Assembly (NCBI RefSeq): GCF_018138715.1
Contig: NZ_JAGSHX010000006.1
Location: forward strand, 6,386,001 to 6,450,000
DNA from: Streptomyces asiaticus
Lineage (GTDB): Bacteria > Actinomycetota > Actinomycetes > Streptomycetales > Streptomycetaceae
DNA length: 64,000 nucleotides
Direction of reading: 5' to 3'
Part shown: piece by piece, positions 49,104 to 57,775 of the stretch
Numbering within the stretch: position 1 is the first letter of the stretch
Layout of the letters: every line of letters starts with the position of its first letter
The notes under the pieces: model-generated
The model's input: the letters and a program-made list of their open reading frames with translations, nothing else
Told to the model about the DNA's origin: nothing
The model's database searches: none
Translations under genes and position numbers: made by a program

Positions 49104-49769
49104 GTGAGTGACAACCAGCAGGGCATCACCGAAGACCAGTGGCGGCAGGCCAAGCTGATCTGGGACTACCACCAGATGAGCCATGACGTGCGGCCGGTCG
49201 ACGCCGCGATCGGCCTGGGCAGCCACGACCTCGGCGTCCCCGCTTTCTGTGCCGAGCTGTATCGAGCCGGGCTCTTCACGACCCTGGTCTTCACCGGCGG
49301 GCCCAACCCCACCGCCCCGCAACGGTTCCCCCGCGGCGAGGCCGTGCACTTCCGCGAGCACGCCATCGAGCTCGGCGTCCCCGCCGAAGCGATCCTGCTG
49401 GAGCCCACGGCCCGCAACACGGGCCAGAACCTCACCCTCTCCCGCGACGTCCTGGCCGCCGCCGGGATCGTCCCCAAGACCGTGCTGCTGGCCTCCATGC
49501 CCTATATGGAGCGACGCGCATTCGCCACCGCCCGCAAGGTGTGGCCCGAGGTCGAGGTGGTCTGTGCCTCGGCGCCACTGGAGTTCGACGACTACCTCAA
49601 GACGATCGGCGACGACAAGCACGTCGTCGACCAGCTCGTCGGCGACCTCCAGCGGGTCATCGAGTATCCGAAGCTCGGATTCGCCATCGAGCAGGAGGTC
49701 CCGGAGGACGTGCATGCAGCGTACGAATCCCTCATCCGCAACGGCTTCACCAGCCGCCTCATCTCCTGA
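49104..49769 (+). CDS. YdcF family protein (DUF218)
   Basis: About 221 residues of the YdcF/DUF218 fold: AAIGLGSHDLGVPAFCAELY, TTLVFTGGPNPTAP with the conserved TGG, HFREHAIELGVPAEAILLEPTARNTGQNL with the E-x-x-A/S-x-N-T block, and KTVLLASMPYMERRAF. YdcF of E. coli binds SAM; other members act in envelope polymer synthesis. It lacks membrane helices here, unlike SanA-type members. GTG 49104 has GGGAG 9 nt upstream; GTG 49083 overlapping the upstream stop is an alternative. Confidence 0.85.
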   Translation: MSDNQQGITEDQWRQAKLIWDYHQMSHDVRPVDAAIGLGSHDLGVPAFCAELYRAGLFTTLVFTGGPNPTAPQRFPRGEAVHFREHAIELGVPAEAILLEPTARNTGQNLTLSRDVLAAAGIVPKTVLLASMPYMERRAFATARKVWPEVEVVCASAPLEFDDYLKTIGDDKHVVDQLVGDLQRVIEYPKLGFAIEQEVPEDVHAAYESLIRNGFTSRLIS

Positions 49770-50550
49770 GCTGCCCGCCCCCGGCGGACTGTGCGCCATC
49801 CACCAGCCCAATGTGTTCCCGAGGTTGACCACGCTGGCCAAGCTGTTCGCGGCGGACTACTGGATCGTCCTGGACGACGTGCAGTTCACCCGCCGCGACT
49901 ACCAGCACCGGGCCCGCCTCGCCGCCCTCGACGACCCGGCCCGCGAGCGGTGGCTTTCCATCCCCACCCACTTGCCCCACGGACGGCCCACCCTCATCCG
50001 GGACGCTCTGATCGACGACCCGGACCGGGCCCGACGACGGACCGCCGGGATGCTGCGGCAGCACTTCCGCCCCAGCCCTCACTGGCCCGCCCTCGCTGAG
50101 GCCCTGGACCCGGTGCTGGACGCCTTCACCACCGGCAAGACCGCCGCCGTCGCCGCCGCATCCACCCGCGTCCTGCTGGACCTGCTCGGCTGGCGGGGCC
50201 AGATCCTCACCAGCAGCCGACTGCCCTCCCGACCAGGCCGGTCTCAGCGGCTCGCCGACCTCGCCGCAGCGACCGGCGCCCGCGCGTATCTGTGCGGGAC
50301 TGGCGGCATGACCTATCTCGACCAAGCCCCGTTCGCGGCCCGGAACATCGCCGTGACACCATTCCGGCCGCCGACAACCGGCATCTGGCCCTCCGGCCGC
50401 CGACTCAGTGCCCTGTGGGCCCTCGCAGCCCTCGGCCCGCAGGCCGTGGCCGCCCGCCTCCAGCCCCTCGCCGCCGACCACACCGTGCTGCGGGCCGCCG
50501 CCTGGCCTCAGCCGTCCCCCTCCTCGAGGAAGGGGGGGACGTACCACTGA
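49714..50550 (+). CDS. WbqC family protein
   Basis: A 278-residue WbqC-like protein: CAIHQPNVFPRLTTLAKLFAADYWIVLDDVQFTRRDYQHRA at the start is the family hallmark, with RWLSIPTHLPHGRPTLI next and LCGTGGMTYLD later. WbqC proteins are found in glycan and amino-sugar clusters, but no reaction is established. ATG 49714 has GGAGG 6 nt upstream and lies within the end of the YdcF gene, a 56-bp overlap in another frame that suggests tight translational coupling. It is the last gene before the Tn554-like module. Confidence 0.82.
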   Translation: MQRTNPSSATASPAASSPELPAPGGLCAIHQPNVFPRLTTLAKLFAADYWIVLDDVQFTRRDYQHRARLAALDDPARERWLSIPTHLPHGRPTLIRDALIDDPDRARRRTAGMLRQHFRPSPHWPALAEALDPVLDAFTTGKTAAVAAASTRVLLDLLGWRGQILTSSRLPSRPGRSQRLADLAAATGARAYLCGTGGMTYLDQAPFAARNIAVTPFRPPTTGIWPSGRRLSALWALAALGPQAVAARLQPLAADHTVLRAAAWPQPSPSSRKGGTYH

Positions 50551-50665
50551 ACGTCCCCAGTCGCGTACGACTCGGTGAGCGACGTCCACTGTTCAAGACT
50601 CGGGGGCCTGGCACGTTCACATGACTCCCCTGTGCAGCACAGCCTTGCCCCAGAACGCCGCCGCG

Positions 50666-51238
50666 TCAGTCGTGCGCTCGGTTCTGATCGCGCATCATGT
50701 TGCGCAGGGCCTGCCGGGCGGCGATGAGGTCGTCCTGGGCCTCGGTGAGCTGGTTCTGCAGCCTGTCGCGGTCGGTTTCGGTGCGGGAAAGCTTGCTGGC
50801 GAGATTCTGGTTGGCCGTCGTGAGTTCGTCGATCCGGGCGACGAGCTCCGTTTGGGTGGTCTGTCCGACCTGCTGGCCGAGGCTGCGCTGGACTGCTGCC
50901 TTGAGCCGGTCTCTCTCTTCCCGCAGGGTCCGGAGCTCGCTGCGGGCAAGTTCCAGGTCGGTGGCGATGCTCGCCGCGCTGGCGGCGGCACCGGCCTTGC
51001 GCTCCAGTTTCTCCTTGCCGGCTTGGCTCTTGCGGGCGGCCTCGATGTGCTCGCGCACGCCCTCGGCGTAGACGAGCCAGTTCGACACCCCGGCGGCCTT
51101 GGCGACGCCGAGGAAGGTGATCGGCTCGCCCTTGGCCTTCATCTCGTCCACGACCGCGAGGACCCTGGTCCGTTTGGCCAGGCTGTCTTGTTTCCTGGCT
51201 TCGCGGAGCACGTCGGCGGGGGTGCGCTTGGCGGTCAC
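50666..51238 (-). CDS. DUF6262-like accessory protein of the Tn554-like module (TnpC-type)
   Basis: A 190-residue, mostly coiled-coil protein: PADVLREARKQDSLAKRTRVLAV, then a small HTH-like GEPITFLGVAKAAGVSNWLVY, then a long helix (ELRTLREERDRLKAAVQRSLG ... DRDRLQNQLTEAQDDLIAARQ). It corresponds to the TnpC/DUF6262 partner of tyrosine recombinases in Tn554-like elements. GTG 51238 overlaps the upstream stop (GTGA). Confidence 0.82.
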   Translation of the reverse strand: MTAKRTPADVLREARKQDSLAKRTRVLAVVDEMKAKGEPITFLGVAKAAGVSNWLVYAEGVREHIEAARKSQAGKEKLERKAGAAASAASIATDLELARSELRTLREERDRLKAAVQRSLGQQVGQTTQTELVARIDELTTANQNLASKLSRTETDRDRLQNQLTEAQDDLIAARQALRNMMRDQNRAHD

Positions 51239-53760
51239 GCGCTGGCCTCGTCGGCGGGGCGGATCGTGGGCATGGGCAGGGCCACAGGCCCGGAACCGGT
51301 GGATCCTGCGCGCAGACGCCGCAGGACCTTGCTGGCCTCTTCGACCTCGTGGCGTTCCTCGTCGGACATGGACTCCATCTTCGCCTTCATCTTCTTGATC
51401 ACGTTCTGGTAGTCCGCGATCTCGCCCTCCATGCCCTTGATCGTGTAGTCCGCGGCGCCCATCGCGCGGGCCGCTTCCAGGTTGGCCTTCAGGCTTCGGA
51501 CCTGGTCCTCGATGGCGGGAAGGTGCGACGGGTCGGGGCGATAAGATCCGCAGCCTGCGCACTGGAAGCGGATCGGGCAGGCATTGCCTCCGGCCTTCAC
51601 GTTGGACGGCTCGACGCAGTTGCCCCAGAGGACGGCGACCGATCGCATCTCGTAGGCTGTGGCTGAGCCCATGGGTGCGGAGTCGCCCTGCCGGTCGACC
51701 GTGAGGACTCTCAGCGTGTCCACCGCCTCGCGCTTCATCTTCTTCGATACCTGGTAGTACGCGGCGGTGGTGTTCGCCGATCTGTGGTCCATGAGGGCTT
51801 GCAGGACATGCAACGGGACGCCGGCGTCCGCGTATCGCTGGCAGAAGGTGTGCCGGAAGGCGTAGGGGAAGACCTTGTCCCGGTCGAACGGCAGCGGCGT
51901 GCCGTCACGGCCCAGTTCCTCCGAGTCCAGGACGGGGATCGAGTCGGCCCACGCTCGGATGTACCGTGCGAGGTTTCCGGTGTCGAGATGCCGGTGGCGA
52001 TTGGTGATGGCGGGGAAGAGGTGGCCCGCGCTGTTGACCGGCAGGTCCCACCGGGCCCGAATCTCCTGCCAGTCCTTGATCGCGTCGGCGGTCTGCTGGT
52101 GGACCGGCAGGCGTCGGCGCCGTCGTCGGCCTTTCATGTTGTGCCAGACCAGCTGGTACTCGCCCTTGTCGAACTCCAGGCAGTTCAGGTCGAGGCCCGC
52201 GATCTCGGCGGGCCGCCGCCCGGTGTCCCGCAGCACCACGTATGCCGTGCGGAGCATTGCGCTGACGGCCTCGGCGGGTAGATCTCCGTAGGGGATGCCC
52301 TGGCCCAACAGATGAATATTTTCATCAAGTTGGCGGATCACCACATCGGGGAGGGCCTTGCCGATCTCTTCGTCGTTCTCGTCGACCTTCTTGATCGTGT
52401 GGTGGTTCGGGTGACGGACAAAGCGGGGAGACAGGCCGTCCAGTATTCCCTCGCGGCGCCCGAAGTCCAGGAGGTTGAAGAACTGGGCGGCCCTCTTGAT
52501 CTGGGTGGTCGAGGAGTAGACGTCGCCTTGTCTGCCCCGGGCGGTCCGGAACGCGTCAACGACGGCGGTCACGTCCGAGAACTGGAGCTTCCCCGGATCT
52601 TCGCCGCCTCCAGAGCGCAGCTGAAGGGCCCGTGAGGCGATCACGCACGCCCAGTGGTGTTCGCGCAGCTCCTTGCTGTCGGGGTTCGTGGTCCGGGCCC
52701 AGTGCATCACGAGTTCCCGCAGCCATCCCTGCCGGATCTGACCGAAGTCGAGAGAACTGGGATTGCGAAGCGCGCTCTCGGTCTTCTTGAGAGAAGGAAA
52801 CTGCTGGCTGACGCTCCGCAGGTCCCAGACCAGCGTCTGTGCCGGATCGACACCCCGGAACCGGTCGAAGCCCGTGACGATCTCCCACCGCAGCCCCCGC
52901 AGGAAACTGACGGTCCCGGTGTTCCCCGCCTGGGCAGGATCCGGCAGCGACTCACCTGCCAGGGCGATGCTCGGCAGCTCGGCGAGCAAGTCGACGGCGC
53001 CCCGTACCGCTTGGGGGGAGAGCGTCTGCCCGCGTGCGTCACGCTGCTGGAGAACATAGAGCATTTCCAGCCGCGCGAGCGGCGACAGTGGAGCGAGCGA
53101 GAACATGTGAGCAGCCAGAAACGGCGACTGCCGCTCGGCCCACCGCTCAGCAGCCGCCGCTTCGTCTCCAGCGAGGTCGGCCGGGTTCGCCTCAAGCCGC
53201 CACTTCCGATGATGTGTGCGACACAGGCCGTTGTTCTGGGCCTTCTCCCTTGAACACCCCGGCACCCGGCACGGCTCTGCGGCAGCCAACGGCTGCTGAC
53301 GCGCCACCCACGCCGCCTTGTCGGCACCGGGCCGCTTCTTGGCCTTCGCCCACCCACGGTAGTGAACCTGGCAGAGCCCCAGGGAGAAAGCGTTCCTGGG
53401 ACAGGAGGACACCGCGCAGGAGGCAAGAGGTCGATGTGCGGCGACGCGTCGGAACTCCCGCGTGTAGGTGGCCTCGTACTCCTCCTTGGCCAGGCCGCTG
53501 TCGCGGTAGGCGTCCCGGCAAGGTTTGCAGTAGCCCGGCGACGTGACCACGGTCCCGCACCCGGTGACCGGGCAGACCGAAACAGCGGTGTGCGGACTGT
53601 CCGGGTCACCGACGAACAGCAGCACTTCCGCGTTCCATTCACTCGGGCGCCAGTTGGCGTTGAGCTCTCCACGCAGCCACTCGGCCCAGGCTCCGGCAAG
53701 GTCAGTGTCCTCCGGGCGGTGATCCGGCTGCCGCTGAGCCGGAAAGACGGCGACGGTCAC
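51235..53760 (-). CDS. Large tyrosine recombinase with zinc fingers (TnpB of Tn554 type)
   Basis: An 841-residue recombinase. The N-terminal third has three Cys/His clusters (CPVTGCGTVVTSPGYCKPC, CAVSSCPRNAFSLGLCQVHY, CRVPGCSREKAQNNGLCRTHH), likely zinc fingers. The tyrosine recombinase domain has the Arg in RDTGRRPAEIAGLDL, HTFCQRYADAG (HxxR-like), a late His in ALMDHRSANTTAAYYQ and the nucleophile Tyr there. A further C-x2-C set CPIRFQCAGCG and a coiled coil end the protein. Its start overlaps the stop of the 394-residue recombinase. Confidence 0.88.
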   Translation of the reverse strand: MTVAVFPAQRQPDHRPEDTDLAGAWAEWLRGELNANWRPSEWNAEVLLFVGDPDSPHTAVSVCPVTGCGTVVTSPGYCKPCRDAYRDSGLAKEEYEATYTREFRRVAAHRPLASCAVSSCPRNAFSLGLCQVHYRGWAKAKKRPGADKAAWVARQQPLAAAEPCRVPGCSREKAQNNGLCRTHHRKWRLEANPADLAGDEAAAAERWAERQSPFLAAHMFSLAPLSPLARLEMLYVLQQRDARGQTLSPQAVRGAVDLLAELPSIALAGESLPDPAQAGNTGTVSFLRGLRWEIVTGFDRFRGVDPAQTLVWDLRSVSQQFPSLKKTESALRNPSSLDFGQIRQGWLRELVMHWARTTNPDSKELREHHWACVIASRALQLRSGGGEDPGKLQFSDVTAVVDAFRTARGRQGDVYSSTTQIKRAAQFFNLLDFGRREGILDGLSPRFVRHPNHHTIKKVDENDEEIGKALPDVVIRQLDENIHLLGQGIPYGDLPAEAVSAMLRTAYVVLRDTGRRPAEIAGLDLNCLEFDKGEYQLVWHNMKGRRRRRRLPVHQQTADAIKDWQEIRARWDLPVNSAGHLFPAITNRHRHLDTGNLARYIRAWADSIPVLDSEELGRDGTPLPFDRDKVFPYAFRHTFCQRYADAGVPLHVLQALMDHRSANTTAAYYQVSKKMKREAVDTLRVLTVDRQGDSAPMGSATAYEMRSVAVLWGNCVEPSNVKAGGNACPIRFQCAGCGSYRPDPSHLPAIEDQVRSLKANLEAARAMGAADYTIKGMEGEIADYQNVIKKMKAKMESMSDEERHEVEEASKVLRRLRAGSTGSGPVALPMPTIRPADEASA

Positions 53761-54941
53761 GACCGGGCCTCCCCGAGCGCGGCGACGTGGTTCACGGCGT
53801 CGCGCTTCTCCTGGTCGCTGGCGTGGGTGTACTGGTCCATGGACTGCCGCGACACATGCCCGGCCATATCCATGATCAGGTAGTCGGGCTTGCCCTCGCG
53901 GCGCCAGCGAGTGATTGCGGAATGGCGCAGCATGTGGGGGCGGGTGGGGAACCCTGCCTTCTTCGCCAGCCGCTGGAACAACTCGTAGGTGCTCGGGTAC
54001 TTCATCGGCTGCCCGAGCGGGGCGGCGAAGAGGTTGACGAACACCATGTCGCAGTCCGCCGCTTCACGCACTCGGTCCCGCTCCCACTGGTAGTCGGCGT
54101 ACAGACCGCCGATGTCCTCACCGACCGGGATCCAGCGAGGCTTGCGAGTCTTGGCCAGGGCCCCGTTGGCGTTCTGACGCCGCCGGACATGGATGTGCGG
54201 CCCGGCGACCGAGCAGCCCAGCACCTTGGAACTGGCCAACAGGTGCATGTCCTCGCGGCGCAGCCCCAAGGCCTCCCCGATACGGATGCCAGTGACGGCC
54301 AAGAGCGCGACTAGCAGACGGTCGCGGGCGTGCACGGTGCAGTCCAGCACCTTCCTGATCTCCTCACCCGTCAGGTACTCGTAGCCAGGGACCACGACCT
54401 TGAACTTGATCGTCTTGACATCGACGGTCGAGAACTGGCCCTCTTCGCCGCAGTCGTAGCCGGGCGGTGCGTATCGCAGCTGCTTCGGCTCGTACAGCTT
54501 CGCGGCCAGGTCGGCCGACACAGGGTCATCGTCGAGCAGCGCGCAGTACCGAAGGAACCGGAAGACCGTACCGACGACGGCGTTGGCCGTGCTCTTGGAC
54601 CGGTGCTTCGGTTCCGCGCTCGCCCGGCGCCCTCTGGACGGCATCGGCTCGTCCACAAGCCAGTTCAGAAAGCCGGCGAGCTGCCGCATCGACGGGGCGG
54701 CCCAGTCGATGCCGTGATCCACGCAGTAGCACAGGTACAGGGCGATGCGACCGGCATAGGTGCGTCCGGTGTTCACCGAGGCGTCCTCGGCGCCGCGCAG
54801 CGAGTCGAGGTACGCCGACGCGTGATGGTGCAACTGGTAGTCAGGGTCCACCACGACCCACATGGGCGAGCCGTCGACGGGGGAGAGCGCCTTCTCGGAA
54901 CGGAACGGTTGAGGTAGCGAGCTGATAGCTCCGTACGTCAC
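53757..54941 (-). CDS. Tyrosine recombinase (TnpA of Tn554 type)
   Basis: A 394-residue site-specific recombinase. The core-binding region ASAYLDSLRGAEDASVNTGRTYAGRIALYLCYC is at the N-terminus. Catalytic blocks are TGIRIGEALGLRREDM (Arg), HMLRHSAITRW (HxxR) and MAGHVSRQSMDQYTH (His and Tyr nucleophile). GTG 54941 is the start. It is the first gene of the three-gene module and lies divergent from the lanC fragment, with 73 bp between starts. Confidence 0.9.
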   Translation of the reverse strand: MTYGAISSLPQPFRSEKALSPVDGSPMWVVVDPDYQLHHHASAYLDSLRGAEDASVNTGRTYAGRIALYLCYCVDHGIDWAAPSMRQLAGFLNWLVDEPMPSRGRRASAEPKHRSKSTANAVVGTVFRFLRYCALLDDDPVSADLAAKLYEPKQLRYAPPGYDCGEEGQFSTVDVKTIKFKVVVPGYEYLTGEEIRKVLDCTVHARDRLLVALLAVTGIRIGEALGLRREDMHLLASSKVLGCSVAGPHIHVRRRQNANGALAKTRKPRWIPVGEDIGGLYADYQWERDRVREAADCDMVFVNLFAAPLGQPMKYPSTYELFQRLAKKAGFPTRPHMLRHSAITRWRREGKPDYLIMDMAGHVSRQSMDQYTHASDQEKRDAVNHVAALGEARS

Positions 54942-55014
54942 TTGAACCCCGATGATATGTGTGAGGCACGTTGGCCTTCACCATACATGCCTCACGTGCC
55001 AGAGACTGTTTCAG

Positions 55015-55638
55015 ATGCCCAAGATAATCGCCGGTCCGCTCGCTCTGCTCGCCATCGCCGCCCGCGACGGCATCTTCGTGAGCGGCCACCTCAACGCGAT
55101 CGAACGGATCTGTGCCTGGTTCGACCGCTGGAGGCAGGAGAGCGCGGCCGGTCCCTGGTGGCCCCACTTGATCACCCGCGCCCAGTACCGCGGCGAGCAG
55201 CCGCCCGCCGCCCAGCCGTCCAGGCCCTCCTGGTGCTACGGCACAGCGGGGCATGCCAGGTCGCAGCAACTCGCCGCCCTGGCGGTCGGCGACACTCCAC
55301 GTCAGCAGGCAGTCGAAAGCGCGCTGGCAAAGGCACTCACCAATCCTGAGCAACTCGCCGCAACAACTGACAAGAGCCTGTGCCACGGGTACGCCGGCAT
55401 GGCCCACATCGCCGCGCAGGCAGCCGCCGACGCGCTCACCCAGGACCTCGACGTCTGTATCCCCCAGCTCCTCTACGAGATCGGCACCGACCCGGACGCT
55501 GTGGCCACCTCCCTGACACAAACAGATGGCAGTGACATCGGGCTTCTGGAAGGGGGAGCCGGAGTCGCGCTGGCTCTCCTCACGGTCGCAACCGGTGCTC
55601 CGCTCTCCGGCTGGGACGCATTCCTCCTGATGAACTGA
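55015..55638 (+). pseudogene. C-terminal half of a lanthipeptide cyclase (LanC)
   Basis: About 207 residues covering only the second half of a LanC-type cyclase (normally about 400). Two zinc-ligand blocks are present, SWCYGTAGHARSQQLAAL and SLCHGYAGMAHIAAQ, as is the closing DIGLLEGGAGVALALLTVATG. The N-terminal half of the toroid is missing; the frame is open upstream only to about 54952 and directly faces the Tn554-like module. It is probably truncated by that insertion. Without the N-terminal half, folding into an active cyclase is doubtful. Confidence 0.85.
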
Positions 55639-55660
55639 TGACCCCAGGGAAGGCAGTGCC

Positions 55661-55912
55661 ATGCAGATCACGCAGGAGTGGCCGCAGTACGGCATCGAGT
55701 GCACCGATCGCCACGTTGCCGAGCAGGTGGCAGCTCAACGCCTCAACCCCCAGCTGGCGACCTTGGTCGCCGACGGCGCGATCACCTCTTGGTGGTTCAT
55801 CCGCAAGCCGCCCGGCCTGCGGCTCCGCTATCTCCCTGCCGACGGCCGGGCCCACCGACAGCTCAAGGCCCTTCTCGATGCCCTGACCGCTGAGGGCAGG
55901 ATCATCCGGTGG
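55661..55912 (+). pseudogene. N-terminal part of SpaB_C/thiopeptide-type domain, separated by a frameshift
   Basis: ATG 55661 (GGGAAGG upstream, 22 bp after the lanC stop) opens a frame matching the start of the thiopeptide-type bacteriocin biosynthesis domain: QITQEWPQYGIECTDRHVAE and ITSWWFIRKPPGLRLRYLP. After GRIIRW the match continues only in the -1 frame (PGIYEPEVHAFGGPAGMDAAH), so one base seems to be missing near 55905-55915. Restored, the protein would be about 704 residues, fused to the methyltransferase. Confidence 0.8.
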
Positions 55913-57774
55913 ACCCGGGCATCTACGAACCCGAGGTCCACGCCTTCGGAGGACCCGCCGGTATGGACGCTGCCCACCGCCTGTTCCAGCACGACAGCCG
56001 CAACATCCTCGACTATCTGGCACGGTCGGAATCCGCCGCCGGAGCCGTACTCGGGCGGCGCGAGCTGGGAATCCTGCTGTTCAGCGTTCTCATGCGAGGC
56101 GCCAGGCTGGACTGGTACGAGCAGGGCGACGTGTGGGCCCGGGTCGCCGACGAACGACCGGCCAGGAGCGCGGCTCCTGCCTCCGAGCGGCTGAGGAAAG
56201 CCATACATCGGCTGATGACCGTCGACGTCGGGCCGACCAGCAGCCTCGTCAACGAGGGGCCACTGACTGCGCTCACCGACTGGGTCACATGGTTCGAGCG
56301 CACCGTGCAGCAACTCGTGGAACTGGACCGACGCGGAGTCCTGGAGCGTGGACTCCGCGCGGTCATAGCCCATCACGTGATCTTCCAATGGAACCGTCTG
56401 GGCCTGTCGGCCGCAGACCAGAGCACCTTGTCAACCCTGGCAAAAGAGATCGTCTTGGGAACGAGGGAAGGCGCCGCGTCGGCGCCGGAGACCAGCACCG
56501 ACAGCACTACTTTCAACGAAGTGAGCACTCAGATGACCGATGACATCCGTACCGCCGAAAGCCTGCGTGAGGAGCTGGCAGACCGGCTCCGCCAACAGGG
56601 AACGGTGACAACTGGCTCGGTGGACGCGGCGGTACGGACCGTGCCCCGTGACATTTTCGTACGCCAGTTCAAGCCCGGTGCCTCCCTGGAAGAGTCGTAC
56701 GCCGACCGGCCCGTCCACACAAAGTTCAACGACTCAGGCGAGTCCATCAGCGCGGTGTCCCAGCCGACGGTGAACGCGCTGATGCTCGAACTCATCGATG
56801 CCCGGAAGGGCCACAAGATCGAGGAAGCTGGCGCGGGCAGCGGCCTGTTCGCTTCCTACCTCGGGCATCTGGTTGGTCCCGAGGGCCACGTCGTCACGCT
56901 CGATGTCGACCAGGACCTCGTCGACGGGGCTCGCGCCGCTGTAGAGAAGGCCGGAGTGAGCAACGTGAGCGTCATCCTCGGCGATGGTGCGGTCGGCCAC
57001 CCCGAGGGAGCCCCCTACGACCGGATCGTGGCGACCGTCGGCGCCCACGGCATCCCCCGGGCGTGGCTGGACCAGCTCGCCCCCGACGGCCGACTCGTCG
57101 TGCCGATGCGACTGCGCGGCAGCGTCTCGCGCGCCGTCGCCTTCGAGCGTGACGAAACCGGCCGCTGGCGAAGCGTCCGAAGCGAGATGTGCACGTTCAT
57201 GCCGCTGCGAGCAGGAGTGGCCGATGACCCTCGCCGCATCGTCTCGCTTACCGACGACGACTCCGTCAAGCTCCAGTTCAGCGGGGAGCAGCAGGCGGAC
57301 GAGGCGGCGCTGCACGGAGTGCTCGAACAGCCGGGTACCGAGGCATGGTCGGGGGTGACGTTCCGAGGGCAGGAGTCTCCGGAATTCATGTGGCTGTGGC
57401 TGGCCTGCGCGCTGGACAACGCCTTGAGCCGGATGGAAGTCGATCGCAAGTCCCCCGCTGCCGACAAGCTCAGCCCCATGTTCCGCCCCGTGGCGGTGGC
57501 AGAGCAGGGCGACCTCGCCTACCTGACCCTGCGCAAAGCTGACCTCGACCAGCAGGGCAACCAACTCTACGAGGCGGGCGCCGTCGGCCACGGGCCTGCG
57601 GGCAAGGAGCTTGCCGACCGTGTGGCCGAGGAGATGGCCATCTGGGACCGCGGCTTCCGGGGGCACGACGTGACATTTGAGATCCAGCCGCTCGCCGCCG
57701 CCCCGCTCCACTCGAGGCCTGGCCGCTTCGCCTTCGACAACCCGATCAACCGGATCGTCATCGAGTGGCAGTGA
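55909..57774 (+). CDS. SpaB_C domain fused to FxLD-system methyltransferase
   Basis: A 621-residue open frame. Residues 1-205 are the rest of the SpaB_C/thiopeptide-type domain (IYEPEVHAFGG, AHRLFQHDSRNIL), the part of split lanthipeptide dehydratases that removes glutamate. Residues about 209-621 are a class I methyltransferase like protein-L-isoaspartate methyltransferase (VPRDIFV, EEAGAGSGLFASYLGHLVG as SAM motif I, VVTLDVDQDLVDGA) as in FxLD lanthipeptide clusters. An ATG at 56533 could also make the methyltransferase alone. GTG 55909 itself is probably not used if the frameshift is real. Confidence 0.85.
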   Translation: MDPGIYEPEVHAFGGPAGMDAAHRLFQHDSRNILDYLARSESAAGAVLGRRELGILLFSVLMRGARLDWYEQGDVWARVADERPARSAAPASERLRKAIHRLMTVDVGPTSSLVNEGPLTALTDWVTWFERTVQQLVELDRRGVLERGLRAVIAHHVIFQWNRLGLSAADQSTLSTLAKEIVLGTREGAASAPETSTDSTTFNEVSTQMTDDIRTAESLREELADRLRQQGTVTTGSVDAAVRTVPRDIFVRQFKPGASLEESYADRPVHTKFNDSGESISAVSQPTVNALMLELIDARKGHKIEEAGAGSGLFASYLGHLVGPEGHVVTLDVDQDLVDGARAAVEKAGVSNVSVILGDGAVGHPEGAPYDRIVATVGAHGIPRAWLDQLAPDGRLVVPMRLRGSVSRAVAFERDETGRWRSVRSEMCTFMPLRAGVADDPRRIVSLTDDDSVKLQFSGEQQADEAALHGVLEQPGTEAWSGVTFRGQESPEFMWLWLACALDNALSRMEVDRKSPAADKLSPMFRPVAVAEQGDLAYLTLRKADLDQQGNQLYEAGAVGHGPAGKELADRVAEEMAIWDRGFRGHDVTFEIQPLAAAPLHSRPGRFAFDNPINRIVIEWQ

Positions 57775-57775
57775 G

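Larger units (their letters stand above)
50666..54941 (-). mobile_element. Tn554-like three-recombinase module
   Basis: Three overlapping minus-strand genes in the tnpA-tnpB-tnpC order (394-residue tyrosine recombinase, 841-residue zinc-finger tyrosine recombinase, 190-residue coiled-coil partner). Tn554-like elements integrate site-specifically without terminal repeats. The module abuts a truncated lanC at its upstream side. No cargo is evident between the genes; exact ends could not be set. Confidence 0.8.

Noticed and set aside
55895-55920. Programmed -1 ribosomal frameshift
   Set aside because: No X-XXY-YYZ slippery heptamer in the right frame and no clear downstream pseudoknot; a simple base loss explains it.
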